64,000 nt of DNA from Bradyrhizobium sp. RP6 (GTDB lineage Bacteria; Pseudomonadota; Alphaproteobacteria; Rhizobiales; Xanthobacteraceae). Position 1 is the stretch's first letter. Each line of letters opens with the position of its first letter. Below, in pieces: positions 1 to 7,669 of this stretch. A program made the translations under genes and the position numbers. The stretch covers positions 186,001 to 250,000 of the forward strand of contig NZ_RQIT01000002.1 in assembly GCF_003837805.1 (NCBI RefSeq), in the 5' to 3' direction. The notes under the pieces are model-generated. The model did not search any database. It had not been told where the DNA came from and saw only the letters and a program-made list of their open reading frames with translations.

Positions 1-227
1 CGGCCAGTCTCGCGGTGCCGACCGCATTGTCGGCCTGCGCTCTGGTGCTATGCTTGCGGAGCCGATCCGGCCGCAGTCAGAACTGAGCGGTTCTTCTCGG
101 TGTACCGTTATGCCATGCCAATCGGCAAAGGGGCGTTCGTTCGCGAAAGCAGGCTTGCCGGGCGCAACGTATCATTTACACGCGCCGGGATGGTGCGTTC
201 CGAGATCAACCGCCACGAGAACCAGGT
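1..227. other. Upstream flank, no gene recognised
   Basis: I see no coding region I would defend here. A short open frame crosses the stretch, but it has no family features and overlaps the fumC start region. The segment presumably carries the promoter and leader of the fumC operon. I could not find a well-spaced -35/-10 pair, and the fumC ribosome binding site is weak. Confidence 0.4.
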
Positions 228-1652
228 ATGAACCACCTCCGCAAAGAGACAGACAGCCTCGGTGAAGTGTCCGTTCCCGCGGACAAGCTCTGGGGCGCGC
301 AGACGCAACGTTCGCTCGAACATTTCAGCATCGGCAGAGACCTCATGCCGCGCGAGATGATCCAGTCCTACGCGATCCTGAAGAAGGCGGCCGCGAACGC
401 CAACTACGCTGGCGGTCGTCTCGATGGCAAGCTTCACGAGATGATCATCCACGTCTGCGACGAGATTCTCGCGGGTCAGCACCACGACATGTTTCCGCTT
501 CACGTCTGGATGACCGGTAGCGGAACGCAGTTCAACATGAACGTGAACGAGGTGATCTCGAACCGGTGCTGCCAGATCGCGGGCACGCCGCTGGGCAGCA
601 AGCTGCCGGTTCATCCGAACGATCACGTCAACATGTCGCAGTCGTCGAATGACAGCTTCCCATCGGCCATGTACATCGCTGCCGCGACGAACGTGACGGA
701 ACGCCTCGTTCCTGCTGTCGAAGCGCTGCATGACGCGATCGCGGCAAAGTCGAGCCAGTGGGACGGCATCGTCAAGATTGGCCGCACCCACATGCAGGAT
801 GCCACCCCGCTGACGCTCGGGCAGGAGTGGTCCGGTTACGCCGGCATGCTCGCAGACGATCTGACGCGCATCGGCGACGCGCTCAAGGGCGTCTTCCGGC
901 TCGCGCTCGGTGGCACGGCCGTTGGTACCGGGATCAACGCGGCGCCCGGCTTCGCGGAGGCCGTTGCGGCCGAGATCGCGCAGTTGACGGGCCTGCCGTT
1001 CGTCAGCGCGCCGAACAAGTTCGCGGTGCAGGGTGCGCATGACGCGCTGGTGCAGCTGTCCGGCACGCTGCGGACGCTCGCCGGCTCGCTCTACAAGATC
1101 GCGAACGACATCCGCCTGATGTCATGCGGTCCGCGTGCGGGGTTTGCCGAATTGCTGATCCCCGAGAACGAACCCGGCTCCTCGATCATGCCGGGCAAGG
1201 TCAATCCTACACAGGCGGAAGCGCTGACGATGATCGCCGTGCAGGTGATGGCGAACGATGTCGCCGTCGGGTTCGGCGGCGCCGGCGGCTATCTCGAAAT
1301 GAACGTCTACAAGCCGCTGATCATCCACAACATCGCGCAGTCCATCACCATCCTGGCCGACGGCTGCACGAATTTCCGCACGTTCCTGGTCGAAGGCACC
1401 CAGCCCAATCGCAAGAAGATCCAGGAATACGTCGAGAGATCCTTGATGCTGGTGACCGCACTGGCGCCAGTGATCGGTTACGACAGGGCGTCGCAGATCG
1501 CGCACTACGCAATGGAGAACGATCTCACGCTGAAATCGGCAGCGCTGAAACTCGGCTTCGTCACCGAGGCGGAATTTGACCGTATCGTGGATCCCGTGAA
1601 GATGGTCAGACCCTATGTCGCCGAGATCAAGATTGGTACGAAGGCTGGTTGA
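228..1652 (+). CDS. fumC: Class II fumarate hydratase
   Basis: Cytoplasmic, iron-independent fumarase that interconverts fumarate and L-malate in the TCA cycle. The 474-residue length is normal for the class. The superfamily signature [11 protein letters not shown] lies near residue 318. Other conserved regions are visible: [14 protein letters not shown] (substrate contacts), [14 protein letters not shown], and the [10 protein letters not shown] block with the active-site His. The alternative members, aspartase and argininosuccinate lyase, are less likely because the TGSGTQ and HPNDHVN blocks are fumarase-type. It is the first gene of a run fumC-cupin-mqo-cydA-cydB with short gaps, so its malate is likely passed to the Mqo encoded two genes downstream. 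Confidence 0.95.
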   Translation: MNHLRKETDSLGEVSVPADKLWGAQTQRSLEHFSIGRDLMPREMIQSYAILKKAAANANYAGGRLDGKLHEMIIHVCDEILAGQHHDMFPLHVWMTGSGTQFNMNVNEVISNRCCQIAGTPLGSKLPVHPNDHVNMSQSSNDSFPSAMYIAAATNVTERLVPAVEALHDAIAAKSSQWDGIVKIGRTHMQDATPLTLGQEWSGYAGMLADDLTRIGDALKGVFRLALGGTAVGTGINAAPGFAEAVAAEIAQLTGLPFVSAPNKFAVQGAHDALVQLSGTLRTLAGSLYKIANDIRLMSCGPRAGFAELLIPENEPGSSIMPGKVNPTQAEALTMIAVQVMANDVAVGFGGAGGYLEMNVYKPLIIHNIAQSITILADGCTNFRTFLVEGTQPNRKKIQEYVERSLMLVTALAPVIGYDRASQIAHYAMENDLTLKSAALKLGFVTEAEFDRIVDPVKMVRPYVAEIKIGTKAG

Positions 1653-1666
1653 AGGGGAGAGAAGTA

Positions 1667-2071
1667 ATGATCCGCTGTGTACGTCTGTGGACTGGACAGG
1701 ACGCCAATTCGCATTTCGAGGAGGGTTTCGTCGAGCTGGAGCCCGGCCAGCGCGGCGACTTCCTGAGCGGCAAGATCGATGCCGTCAGCGTCTCCTTCCA
1801 GGAGACCGAGTCGGGCGGCGCCTTCTCCTGGCACACCGCGCCGGTCCGCCAACTCGTAATCACGTTGAGTGGAACGCTCGATTTTCAGACGCGTGACGGT
1901 CATCACTTCCTCATTCATCCCGGCAATGTCCTGCTGGCCGAAGACACCGCAGGATCGGGCCACAGCTGGAAGTTGACGGACGATTCGTCCTGGCGCCGCG
2001 CCTACGTGGTGCTGCGGCCGGGAGCAGAAGTGCCGTTCCGCGCCAAGGCGCCGCAGCCGGCGCGGGCCTGA
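1667..2071 (+). CDS. Single-domain cupin protein of unknown function
   Basis: This is a 134-residue cupin. The ATG at 1667 is chosen because GGGGAGAG lies just upstream; an in-frame TTG at 1649 would overlap the fumC stop. The core pattern is visible: FSWHTAPVRQLVITLSG as the first cupin motif and GDVL-like HPGNVLLAEDTAGSGHSW as the second, so a metal site with a reduced His set is possible. It has no signal peptide. It sits 14 nt after fumC and 50 nt before mqo, so it is probably co-transcribed with respiratory genes. An accessory or sensing role can be imagined, but nothing in the sequence proves a reaction. Confidence 0.75.
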   Translation: MIRCVRLWTGQDANSHFEEGFVELEPGQRGDFLSGKIDAVSVSFQETESGGAFSWHTAPVRQLVITLSGTLDFQTRDGHHFLIHPGNVLLAEDTAGSGHSWKLTDDSSWRRAYVVLRPGAEVPFRAKAPQPARA

Positions 2072-2121
2072 TCAGCCATCCAGAGCACAGCTGCGAACTC
2101 CAACTGAACGAAGAGGGCGCC

Positions 2122-3660
2122 ATGCAGGCAACTTCCGACCACGAATGCGACGTCGTCCTCATTGGTGCAGGCATCATGAGCGCGACCCTTGGGGTTCTTC
2201 TCAAGGAGTTGGAGCCCTCCCTCACGATCCAGATGCTCGAGGCTCTCGAGGATTGTGCGCTCGAAAGCTCGGATGCGTGGAACAACGCGGGCACCGGGCA
2301 TGCGGCCAATTGCGAGATGAACTACACGCCGGAGAGGCCCGATGGCAGCGTCGATATCTCGAAGGCGCTCCAGGTCAATGTCGAGTTCGACCTGTCGCGG
2401 CAGTTCTGGTCCTATCTCGTTGGGCGTGGCGCGATCGCCGATCCGCGATCCTTCATTCATCCCGTGCCGCATATGAGCTTCGTGCACGGTGCCGACAACG
2501 TCGCCTTTCTCAGGAAGCGGTTCAAGGCGATGGCCGCCCATCACTGTTATGAGGGCATGGAATACAGCGAGGATCCCTCGAAGATCGCCGAGTGGGCGCC
2601 GTTGGTGATGGAGGGCCGCACCGGCGGTGATCCCGTGGCGGCCACGCGTATCATCACGGGGACCGACGTCGATTACGGGGCACTGACTCATCTCCTGGTC
2701 CATCATCTCGTCGGCCAGCCGGGCTGCGCCGCGCACTACAAGAGCTGCGTCACCGATCTGGTTCGCGAGCAGGACGGTCGCTGGCGCATCGAGGTGCGCG
2801 ACACCGACAGCGGCGAGACGCGGGCGGTGCGCGCGAAGTTCGTCTTTATCGGCGCCGGCGGCGGTGCCTTGCCTCTGCTCGAGAAGTCCGGAATTCCAGA
2901 GGGACGCGGCTATGGCGGTTTCCCGGTCAGCGGGATCTGGCTTCGCTGCGACGATGCGGCGATCAACCGACGTCACCACGCCAAGGTCTACGGCAAGGCC
3001 GCCGTCGGCTCACCGCCGATGTCGGTGCCGCATCTCGACACGCGCGTGATCGGCGGTCAGCGATCGTTACTATTTGGGCCCTATGCCGGCTTCTCTAGCA
3101 AGTTCCTCAAGCACGGCTCTCTGCTCGACCTCTTCGAGTCCATCCGTCCCGCGAACGTCAAACCGCTACTTTCGGTGGCACGCGACAATTTCGATCTCAC
3201 CGAGTATCTGATCGGGCAGGTGCTGCAGTCCGAGAGCCATCGTCTGGCGGCACTCGACGAATATTTCCCGATGGCCGATCCGAAGGACTGGAAGTTGCAG
3301 GTCGCGGGCCAGCGCGTCCAGATCATCAAGCCCGACGTCAAGCGTGGCGGATTGCTTGAGTTCGGAACCGAACTCGTCGGCGCGAACGATCATTCGCTGG
3401 TTGCGCTGCTCGGCGCTTCGCCAGGTGCCTCCACCGCGGCGTTCATCGCCATCAGCGTGCTGGAGAAGTGTTTCGCCGGTGAGCTGACGGCAAGCGCTTG
3501 GCTGCCGAAGCTGAGGCAGATCATCCCGTCCTATGGCGTGTCACTGATCGAGGACGCGGATTTCTGCCGCAAGATCCGCGCTGCAACGGCGGAGGTCCTC
3601 AAGGTCGAAAACATTCCGCAGCCGGCCGCATGTGCACCGGCGACCGCGACGCGAGCGTGA
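2122..3660 (+). CDS. mqo: Malate:quinone oxidoreductase
   Basis: FAD-dependent peripheral membrane enzyme that oxidises malate to oxaloacetate and reduces ubiquinone, bypassing NAD-dependent malate dehydrogenase. The N-terminus has the dinucleotide-binding motif VVLIGAGIMSATLG, followed by the family block DAWNNAGTGHAANCEMNYTP. Near the C-terminus LLGASPGASTA closes the FAD site. The 512 residues match Mqo. Position between fumC and cydAB makes functional sense: fumarase supplies malate, Mqo loads the quinone pool and the bd oxidase empties it. The cydA start follows 19 nt after the stop. L-2-hydroxyglutarate oxidases are the nearest alternative, but the NNAGTGHAA block is Mqo-type. Confidence 0.94.
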   Translation: MQATSDHECDVVLIGAGIMSATLGVLLKELEPSLTIQMLEALEDCALESSDAWNNAGTGHAANCEMNYTPERPDGSVDISKALQVNVEFDLSRQFWSYLVGRGAIADPRSFIHPVPHMSFVHGADNVAFLRKRFKAMAAHHCYEGMEYSEDPSKIAEWAPLVMEGRTGGDPVAATRIITGTDVDYGALTHLLVHHLVGQPGCAAHYKSCVTDLVREQDGRWRIEVRDTDSGETRAVRAKFVFIGAGGGALPLLEKSGIPEGRGYGGFPVSGIWLRCDDAAINRRHHAKVYGKAAVGSPPMSVPHLDTRVIGGQRSLLFGPYAGFSSKFLKHGSLLDLFESIRPANVKPLLSVARDNFDLTEYLIGQVLQSESHRLAALDEYFPMADPKDWKLQVAGQRVQIIKPDVKRGGLLEFGTELVGANDHSLVALLGASPGASTAAFIAISVLEKCFAGELTASAWLPKLRQIIPSYGVSLIEDADFCRKIRAATAEVLKVENIPQPAACAPATATRA

Positions 3661-3679
3661 GAGAAGAAGGGGCATTCCC

Positions 3680-5080
3680 ATGGATCCGACGGCGCTTCTC
3701 CTGTCCCGGCTGCAGTTTGCCTTCACCATCTCGTTCCACATTATCTTCCCGGCGTTCACGATCGGGCTTGCCGCCTGGCTCACCGTGCTCGAAGCGATGC
3801 ACCAGTACAGCGGCAGGCCAGTGTACCGGACGTTGTTCGAGTTCTGGCTCAAGATCTTCGGCGTCGCCTTCGGCATGGGCGTCGTGTCCGGCGTCGTGAT
3901 GGCGTTCCAGTTCGGAACGAACTGGAGCGTGCTGTCCAAGATGTCGGGGCCGATCCAGGGCCCGCTGCTGGCCTACGAGACATTCACCGCCTTCATGCTG
4001 GAGGCGGGCTTCTTCGGTATCCTCATCTTCGGACGGCCTCGGGTGCCGCCCTGGTTCTATCTGTTCTCGACCGCGATGGTCGCGCTCGGAACCACGCTGT
4101 CTGCGTTCTGGATCATGGTCAACAACAGCTGGATGCAGGTGCCGACCGGCTATGTCCTGCAAAACGGCCAGTTCGTGCCTGACGATTGGGCGCAGATCAT
4201 CTTCAACCGGGTGGTCTGGGTCAGGTTTCCGCACATGCTGCTTGCCTCTTATCTGACGGGCGCGTTCTGCGTTGCGGCGACCGGCGCGTGGTACGTGCTG
4301 CGGCGGACCTATCGGCCCGAGGCGCACGTCATGTTGCGCATGGGCCTCGCGCTCGCGGCCGTGTTGCTTCCAGTCCAGCTGTTCATCGGGCATCTCGTCG
4401 GCGACTACGTTCACGACTACCAGCCGGCCAAGTTCGCCGCGATCGAAGCGCGCTGGCATGACGAGCAACCGGCTTCGGAGGTGCTGATCGCGATCCCGGA
4501 CTCGAGCACCGAATCGAACAGATATGCGATCTCGATCCCGGTTCTCGGCAGCATCATCGCGAGCATGAGCCTGAACTCGAAGGAGGTCGGCCTGAGCAGC
4601 TTCGCGCCGCAGGACCGCCCGCCGGTGGCAATCCCGTTCTTTGCCTTTCGCATCATGGTCGGCTGCGGCTTCGTGATGCTGGGGCTTGCCTGGCTCGGGA
4701 CCTGGCTCGGGCTCAAACATCGGCTCGAGCGCAGCCGCTTGCTGCTGTGGGGCATCTTCCTCAGCTTTCCATTGCCTTGGATCGCCATCCTCACGGGCTG
4801 GTACACAGCGGAAGTCGGCCGCCAGCCATGGACGGTCTATGGCGTGCTACGCACGGCAGATGCCGCGACGCCGTTCCTGACCGCGTCGGCCGCCACGGCT
4901 TCGCTGATCCTCTTCGTCGCGGTCTATGCCTTCATCTTCTCGTTCGGAACCTACTACATCTATCGGCTTCTGCGCGCCGGACCGGCGGGACTCGGCGGCA
5001 AATCGCTGGAGGTTCCCGTCCCCAACCGTCCGATGTCGCTTGCCGACAAAATGCCGACAATCGTCGAGGCGGGAGAATAG
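3680..5080 (+). CDS. cydA: Cytochrome bd (cyanide-insensitive type) quinol oxidase subunit I
   Basis: Haem-bearing subunit of a cytochrome bd/CIO terminal oxidase that oxidises ubiquinol and reduces O2 without pumping protons. The ATG at 3680 is chosen for its GAAGAAGGGG ribosome site and because the protein then begins MDPTALLLSRLQFAFTISFH, with the conserved haem-ligand His. The quinol/haem block GRQPWTVYGVLRT and the AISIPVLGS segment are present. The Q-loop is short, which is typical of the CIO branch. At 466 residues with about nine membrane helices it is full length. cydB follows after 2 nt. No cydX-like mini gene was seen downstream of cydB. Confidence 0.95.
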   Translation: MDPTALLLSRLQFAFTISFHIIFPAFTIGLAAWLTVLEAMHQYSGRPVYRTLFEFWLKIFGVAFGMGVVSGVVMAFQFGTNWSVLSKMSGPIQGPLLAYETFTAFMLEAGFFGILIFGRPRVPPWFYLFSTAMVALGTTLSAFWIMVNNSWMQVPTGYVLQNGQFVPDDWAQIIFNRVVWVRFPHMLLASYLTGAFCVAATGAWYVLRRTYRPEAHVMLRMGLALAAVLLPVQLFIGHLVGDYVHDYQPAKFAAIEARWHDEQPASEVLIAIPDSSTESNRYAISIPVLGSIIASMSLNSKEVGLSSFAPQDRPPVAIPFFAFRIMVGCGFVMLGLAWLGTWLGLKHRLERSRLLLWGIFLSFPLPWIAILTGWYTAEVGRQPWTVYGVLRTADAATPFLTASAATASLILFVAVYAFIFSFGTYYIYRLLRAGPAGLGGKSLEVPVPNRPMSLADKMPTIVEAGE

Positions 5081-5082
5081 CC

Positions 5083-6069
5083 ATGGTGACGTTCTGGGTT
5101 GCGCTTCTTGCCACCAGCATCCTGATCTATCTCCTTCTGGATGGCTTCGACCTCGGGGTTGGGATGCTGTGCGGCCTCGCGCACAGCGAGGCGAAGCGGG
5201 AGACGATGCTGCACACGGTTGCTCCGGTCTGGGATGGCAACGAGACCTGGCTGGTCGTTACCGGCGTGATCATGTGGGGCGCGTTTCCGCTGGCATATGC
5301 CACGGTGATGTCAGCCTTCTATATCCCTGTCATCGTGATGCTGCTCGGATTGATCCTCCGCGGCGTTGCGTTCGAGTTTCGCAGCAAGGCGCTCCGTTCG
5401 CGCTGGATTTGGGACGTCAGCTTCGTCGCGGGCTCGCTCGTTGCCAGCTTCATGCAGGGCGCGATGGTGGGCGCCCTCGTCGAAGGACTTCAATTCTCCA
5501 ACGGCGACTACGTCGGCGGGACGTTCGGCTGGCTCACCGCCTTTTCCGCCCTGTGCGGGATTGGACTCTGCTTCGGATATTCGCTGCTCGGCGCCTGCTG
5601 GCTGGTGCGGAAGTGCGAAGGCCTCGTTCGGGACGCCGCGCGGCGCCAGATCCCGCCGCTGGCGATCGGCGTCCTGATGTTCCTGATCGTCGTCTTCGCC
5701 TATGCGCTTGCCGAACATCTTCCGATCCTGCAGCGCTGGACCGACCGGCCCTATCTGTTCCTATTTCCGCTCATCGGGGCCGGTGCCGCTGCCGTGCTCG
5801 CCACGAGTGTCCTGCGCCACGACGATTACTGGCCATTTCACATGGTCGCACTGATCTTCGCGGCGGCGTTCGGTACGCTCGCCCTGTCTTTCTGGCCCTA
5901 TATGATCCCGTTCGTCCTGACGATCGACGAGGCCGCGGCGCCTCATGCAAGTCTCGCATTCATGTTCTGGGGTGCCGGCCTGTTCGTCTTTCCGCTGATG
6001 CTGCTCTATGTCGCGGTCGGCTACCGCGTCTTCCGCGGCAAGTCTGCCCCGGCGGTCGACCACTACTGA
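5083..6069 (+). CDS. cydB: Cytochrome bd quinol oxidase subunit II
   Basis: Partner of CydA in the bd oxidase, a structural polytopic membrane subunit. The 328 residues begin MVTFWVALLATSILIYLLLD followed by GFDLGVGML, the hallmark N-terminal helix of CydB. The next block, VWDGNETWLVVTG, is also diagnostic. The start at 5083 lies 2 nt after the cydA stop, so translation is almost certainly coupled. The gene ends 47 nt before a strong hairpin, which marks the end of the respiratory operon. Confidence 0.95.
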   Translation: MVTFWVALLATSILIYLLLDGFDLGVGMLCGLAHSEAKRETMLHTVAPVWDGNETWLVVTGVIMWGAFPLAYATVMSAFYIPVIVMLLGLILRGVAFEFRSKALRSRWIWDVSFVAGSLVASFMQGAMVGALVEGLQFSNGDYVGGTFGWLTAFSALCGIGLCFGYSLLGACWLVRKCEGLVRDAARRQIPPLAIGVLMFLIVVFAYALAEHLPILQRWTDRPYLFLFPLIGAGAAAVLATSVLRHDDYWPFHMVALIFAAAFGTLALSFWPYMIPFVLTIDEAAAPHASLAFMFWGAGLFVFPLMLLYVAVGYRVFRGKSAPAVDHY

Positions 6070-6115
6070 CGGCCAGACGGCTCGAACTTGCCGCGGAACT
6101 GCAGCGGACAAGAAG

Positions 6116-6139
6116 AAAGGCGCCGTTGCCGGCGCCTTT
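6116..6139. terminator. Bidirectional terminator hairpin between cydB and oxalate decarboxylase
   Basis: A perfect 10-bp inverted repeat, AAAGGCGCCG / CGGCGCCTTT, with a TTGC loop. On + it is followed by a T-containing tract (TTTCTCGTT). On - the A-rich flank reads as a T-rich tail. It sits between two convergent genes, so it probably serves both. Confidence 0.8.
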
Positions 6140-6171
6140 CTCGTTGAGGAGCGATCGTTGAGCGGCTTCCT

Positions 6172-7419
6172 TCAGGACTTGGGCATGATGCCGGGATTGT
6201 TGTCCGGCCATTTCGCGATCAGCTTCTCGTCGATGTTGAAATGCTGGGCGACGAGCTTGGGCGGCGTGTGCGTCAGCCAGTTGGTGAGCGAGACCTCCTC
6301 GTAGCGCGGCGCACGGAACACGCCGACGAACTGCAGCTCGGTATCGCCGACATTCTCGACATAGTGGCCGAGATTGCGCCGGACATAGCCGATGTCGCCG
6401 GCCGCGAAATCCGTCGTCAGCGCGTTCGGACCGGTGTCGAACACCGTCATCCGCGCCTTGCCCTTGATGTAGTACTGCCACTCGTCGGCGTTCGGGTGCC
6501 AGTGCATTTCCCGGACCGCTCCAGGCGGCATCGTCACCAGTGCCGCGGCGACGGTCGTGGATACCTTGAAGTTGCTGCTGTCGGCAACGCGGATGCTTCC
6601 GGCAGAGCTCTCCTTGACCGGCGTCGAGCTGCCGAGCGAGTGGACGAAGGGGTAGGGCGGCGCATCGGCGTGCCTGGCGACTGCGGCGCGATCGGCGGCG
6701 AGATCGCCGGGCACCGTCCCCTGGAAGATCCAGAGATTGTGCAGCGGGATCTTTGCGAAGGCCTCGGCTGGGACGCCGAAATTCTTCGCCAGGACCTCGG
6801 GCGGGGTATGGGCGAGCCAATCCGTCACCAGCAGCGTGTTGAACTCATTGGCGTGGCCGTCATCGAAGCAGATCACGAACTCGCAGCCGTCGGGCCCCAA
6901 TCCCTGCAGCGAATGAGGCGCGCCCGACGGAAAATACCAGAGGTCGCCGGCTTTGACGTCGGCGACATAGGGGCGTCCCTGGGTGTCGAGCACCGTGATG
7001 CGGCAGGTGCCGTAGGTCATGATCGCCCATTCGGCGGCCTGATGCCAATGCAGCTCGCGGATGCCGCCGGCGGACAGCCGCATGTTGACGCCGGATATCT
7101 CCTTGGAGATGGCGAAATCCGCAACGGTGACCTGGCGGGCCCAGCCGCCGTTCTGGATGCGCTTCGGCGCATTGTTGAAGGAGGCCCAATCCATCGGCAG
7201 GCCGCCGACATCGGTCGCGGGCGGGCTCTGCACCGATGGGAATTGCCTGGCCAGCGCGGGATTCTGGGGACCGGGATCGGTCAGGCTTCCCGGACTCGTG
7301 GCGTTTACGGCACCTTGCGGTGGCTCGTCCGGATTGCCGAAGCTTGCGGCCTGCGCACCTGTGCCGACCATGGCGGCGCCTGCCGCGGACATGGCCAGCA
7401 AATCACGTCGTGAGAACAT
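6172..7419 (-). CDS. oxdC: Exported bicupin oxalate decarboxylase
   Basis: Manganese enzyme expected to convert oxalate to formate and CO2. The 415-residue chain starts MFSRRDLLAMSAAGAAMVG, a twin-arginine signal, so it probably acts in the periplasm. The ATG at 7419 has an AGGAG site. Both cupin domains carry complete metal sets: H124, H126, E130, H169 and H306, H308, E313, H352. The active-site lid, SENS in Bacillus OxdC, aligns with N191-E192-F193-N194, so the catalytic Glu is kept. That argues for decarboxylase over oxalate oxidase activity. It diverges from a formate-dehydrogenase-like gene, which could use the formate produced. Confidence 0.9.
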   Translation of the reverse strand: MFSRRDLLAMSAAGAAMVGTGAQAASFGNPDEPPQGAVNATSPGSLTDPGPQNPALARQFPSVQSPPATDVGGLPMDWASFNNAPKRIQNGGWARQVTVADFAISKEISGVNMRLSAGGIRELHWHQAAEWAIMTYGTCRITVLDTQGRPYVADVKAGDLWYFPSGAPHSLQGLGPDGCEFVICFDDGHANEFNTLLVTDWLAHTPPEVLAKNFGVPAEAFAKIPLHNLWIFQGTVPGDLAADRAAVARHADAPPYPFVHSLGSSTPVKESSAGSIRVADSSNFKVSTTVAAALVTMPPGAVREMHWHPNADEWQYYIKGKARMTVFDTGPNALTTDFAAGDIGYVRRNLGHYVENVGDTELQFVGVFRAPRYEEVSLTNWLTHTPPKLVAQHFNIDEKLIAKWPDNNPGIMPKS

Positions 7420-7669
7420 GTTGGGTCGCTCCTGAAAATATGTCGAAAGCCCTCTGTCACGACGGGGCTTCAACCGCCCAACCTAGTTTCCGCCTGCCGT
7501 TTCAGCTTCCGCGAACGGTGCTCTTTTTGCCGGAATGCACTGGCTGCTGCCGCCAGCCAGCCGGGTTCGAACGTGTGCAATTGAGAAATTCGGCTTCGTT
7601 CTGAAAAGACGGCTCTGCCCGCGTGATCGTTAACTGACCCGGAGAAGCGCAAGATCGAGAGACATCGAG
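7420..7669. promoter_or_regulatory. Divergent promoter region oxdC / ydeP-like gene
   Basis: The 250-bp divergent intergenic region must hold promoters for both genes. It contains TTGCCGGAATGCAC at 7527-7540, identical to a 14-mer upstream of the FUSC operon (29386-29399). Next to it is a 7-bp inverted repeat, CTGGCTG-N7-CAGCCAG (7540-7560). No convincing sigma-70 boxes could be fixed by eye. Confidence 0.45.

Noticed and set aside
50..265. Short open frame overlapping the fumC start
   Set aside because: No ribosome site, no recognisable features, and it overlaps the firmly identified fumC.
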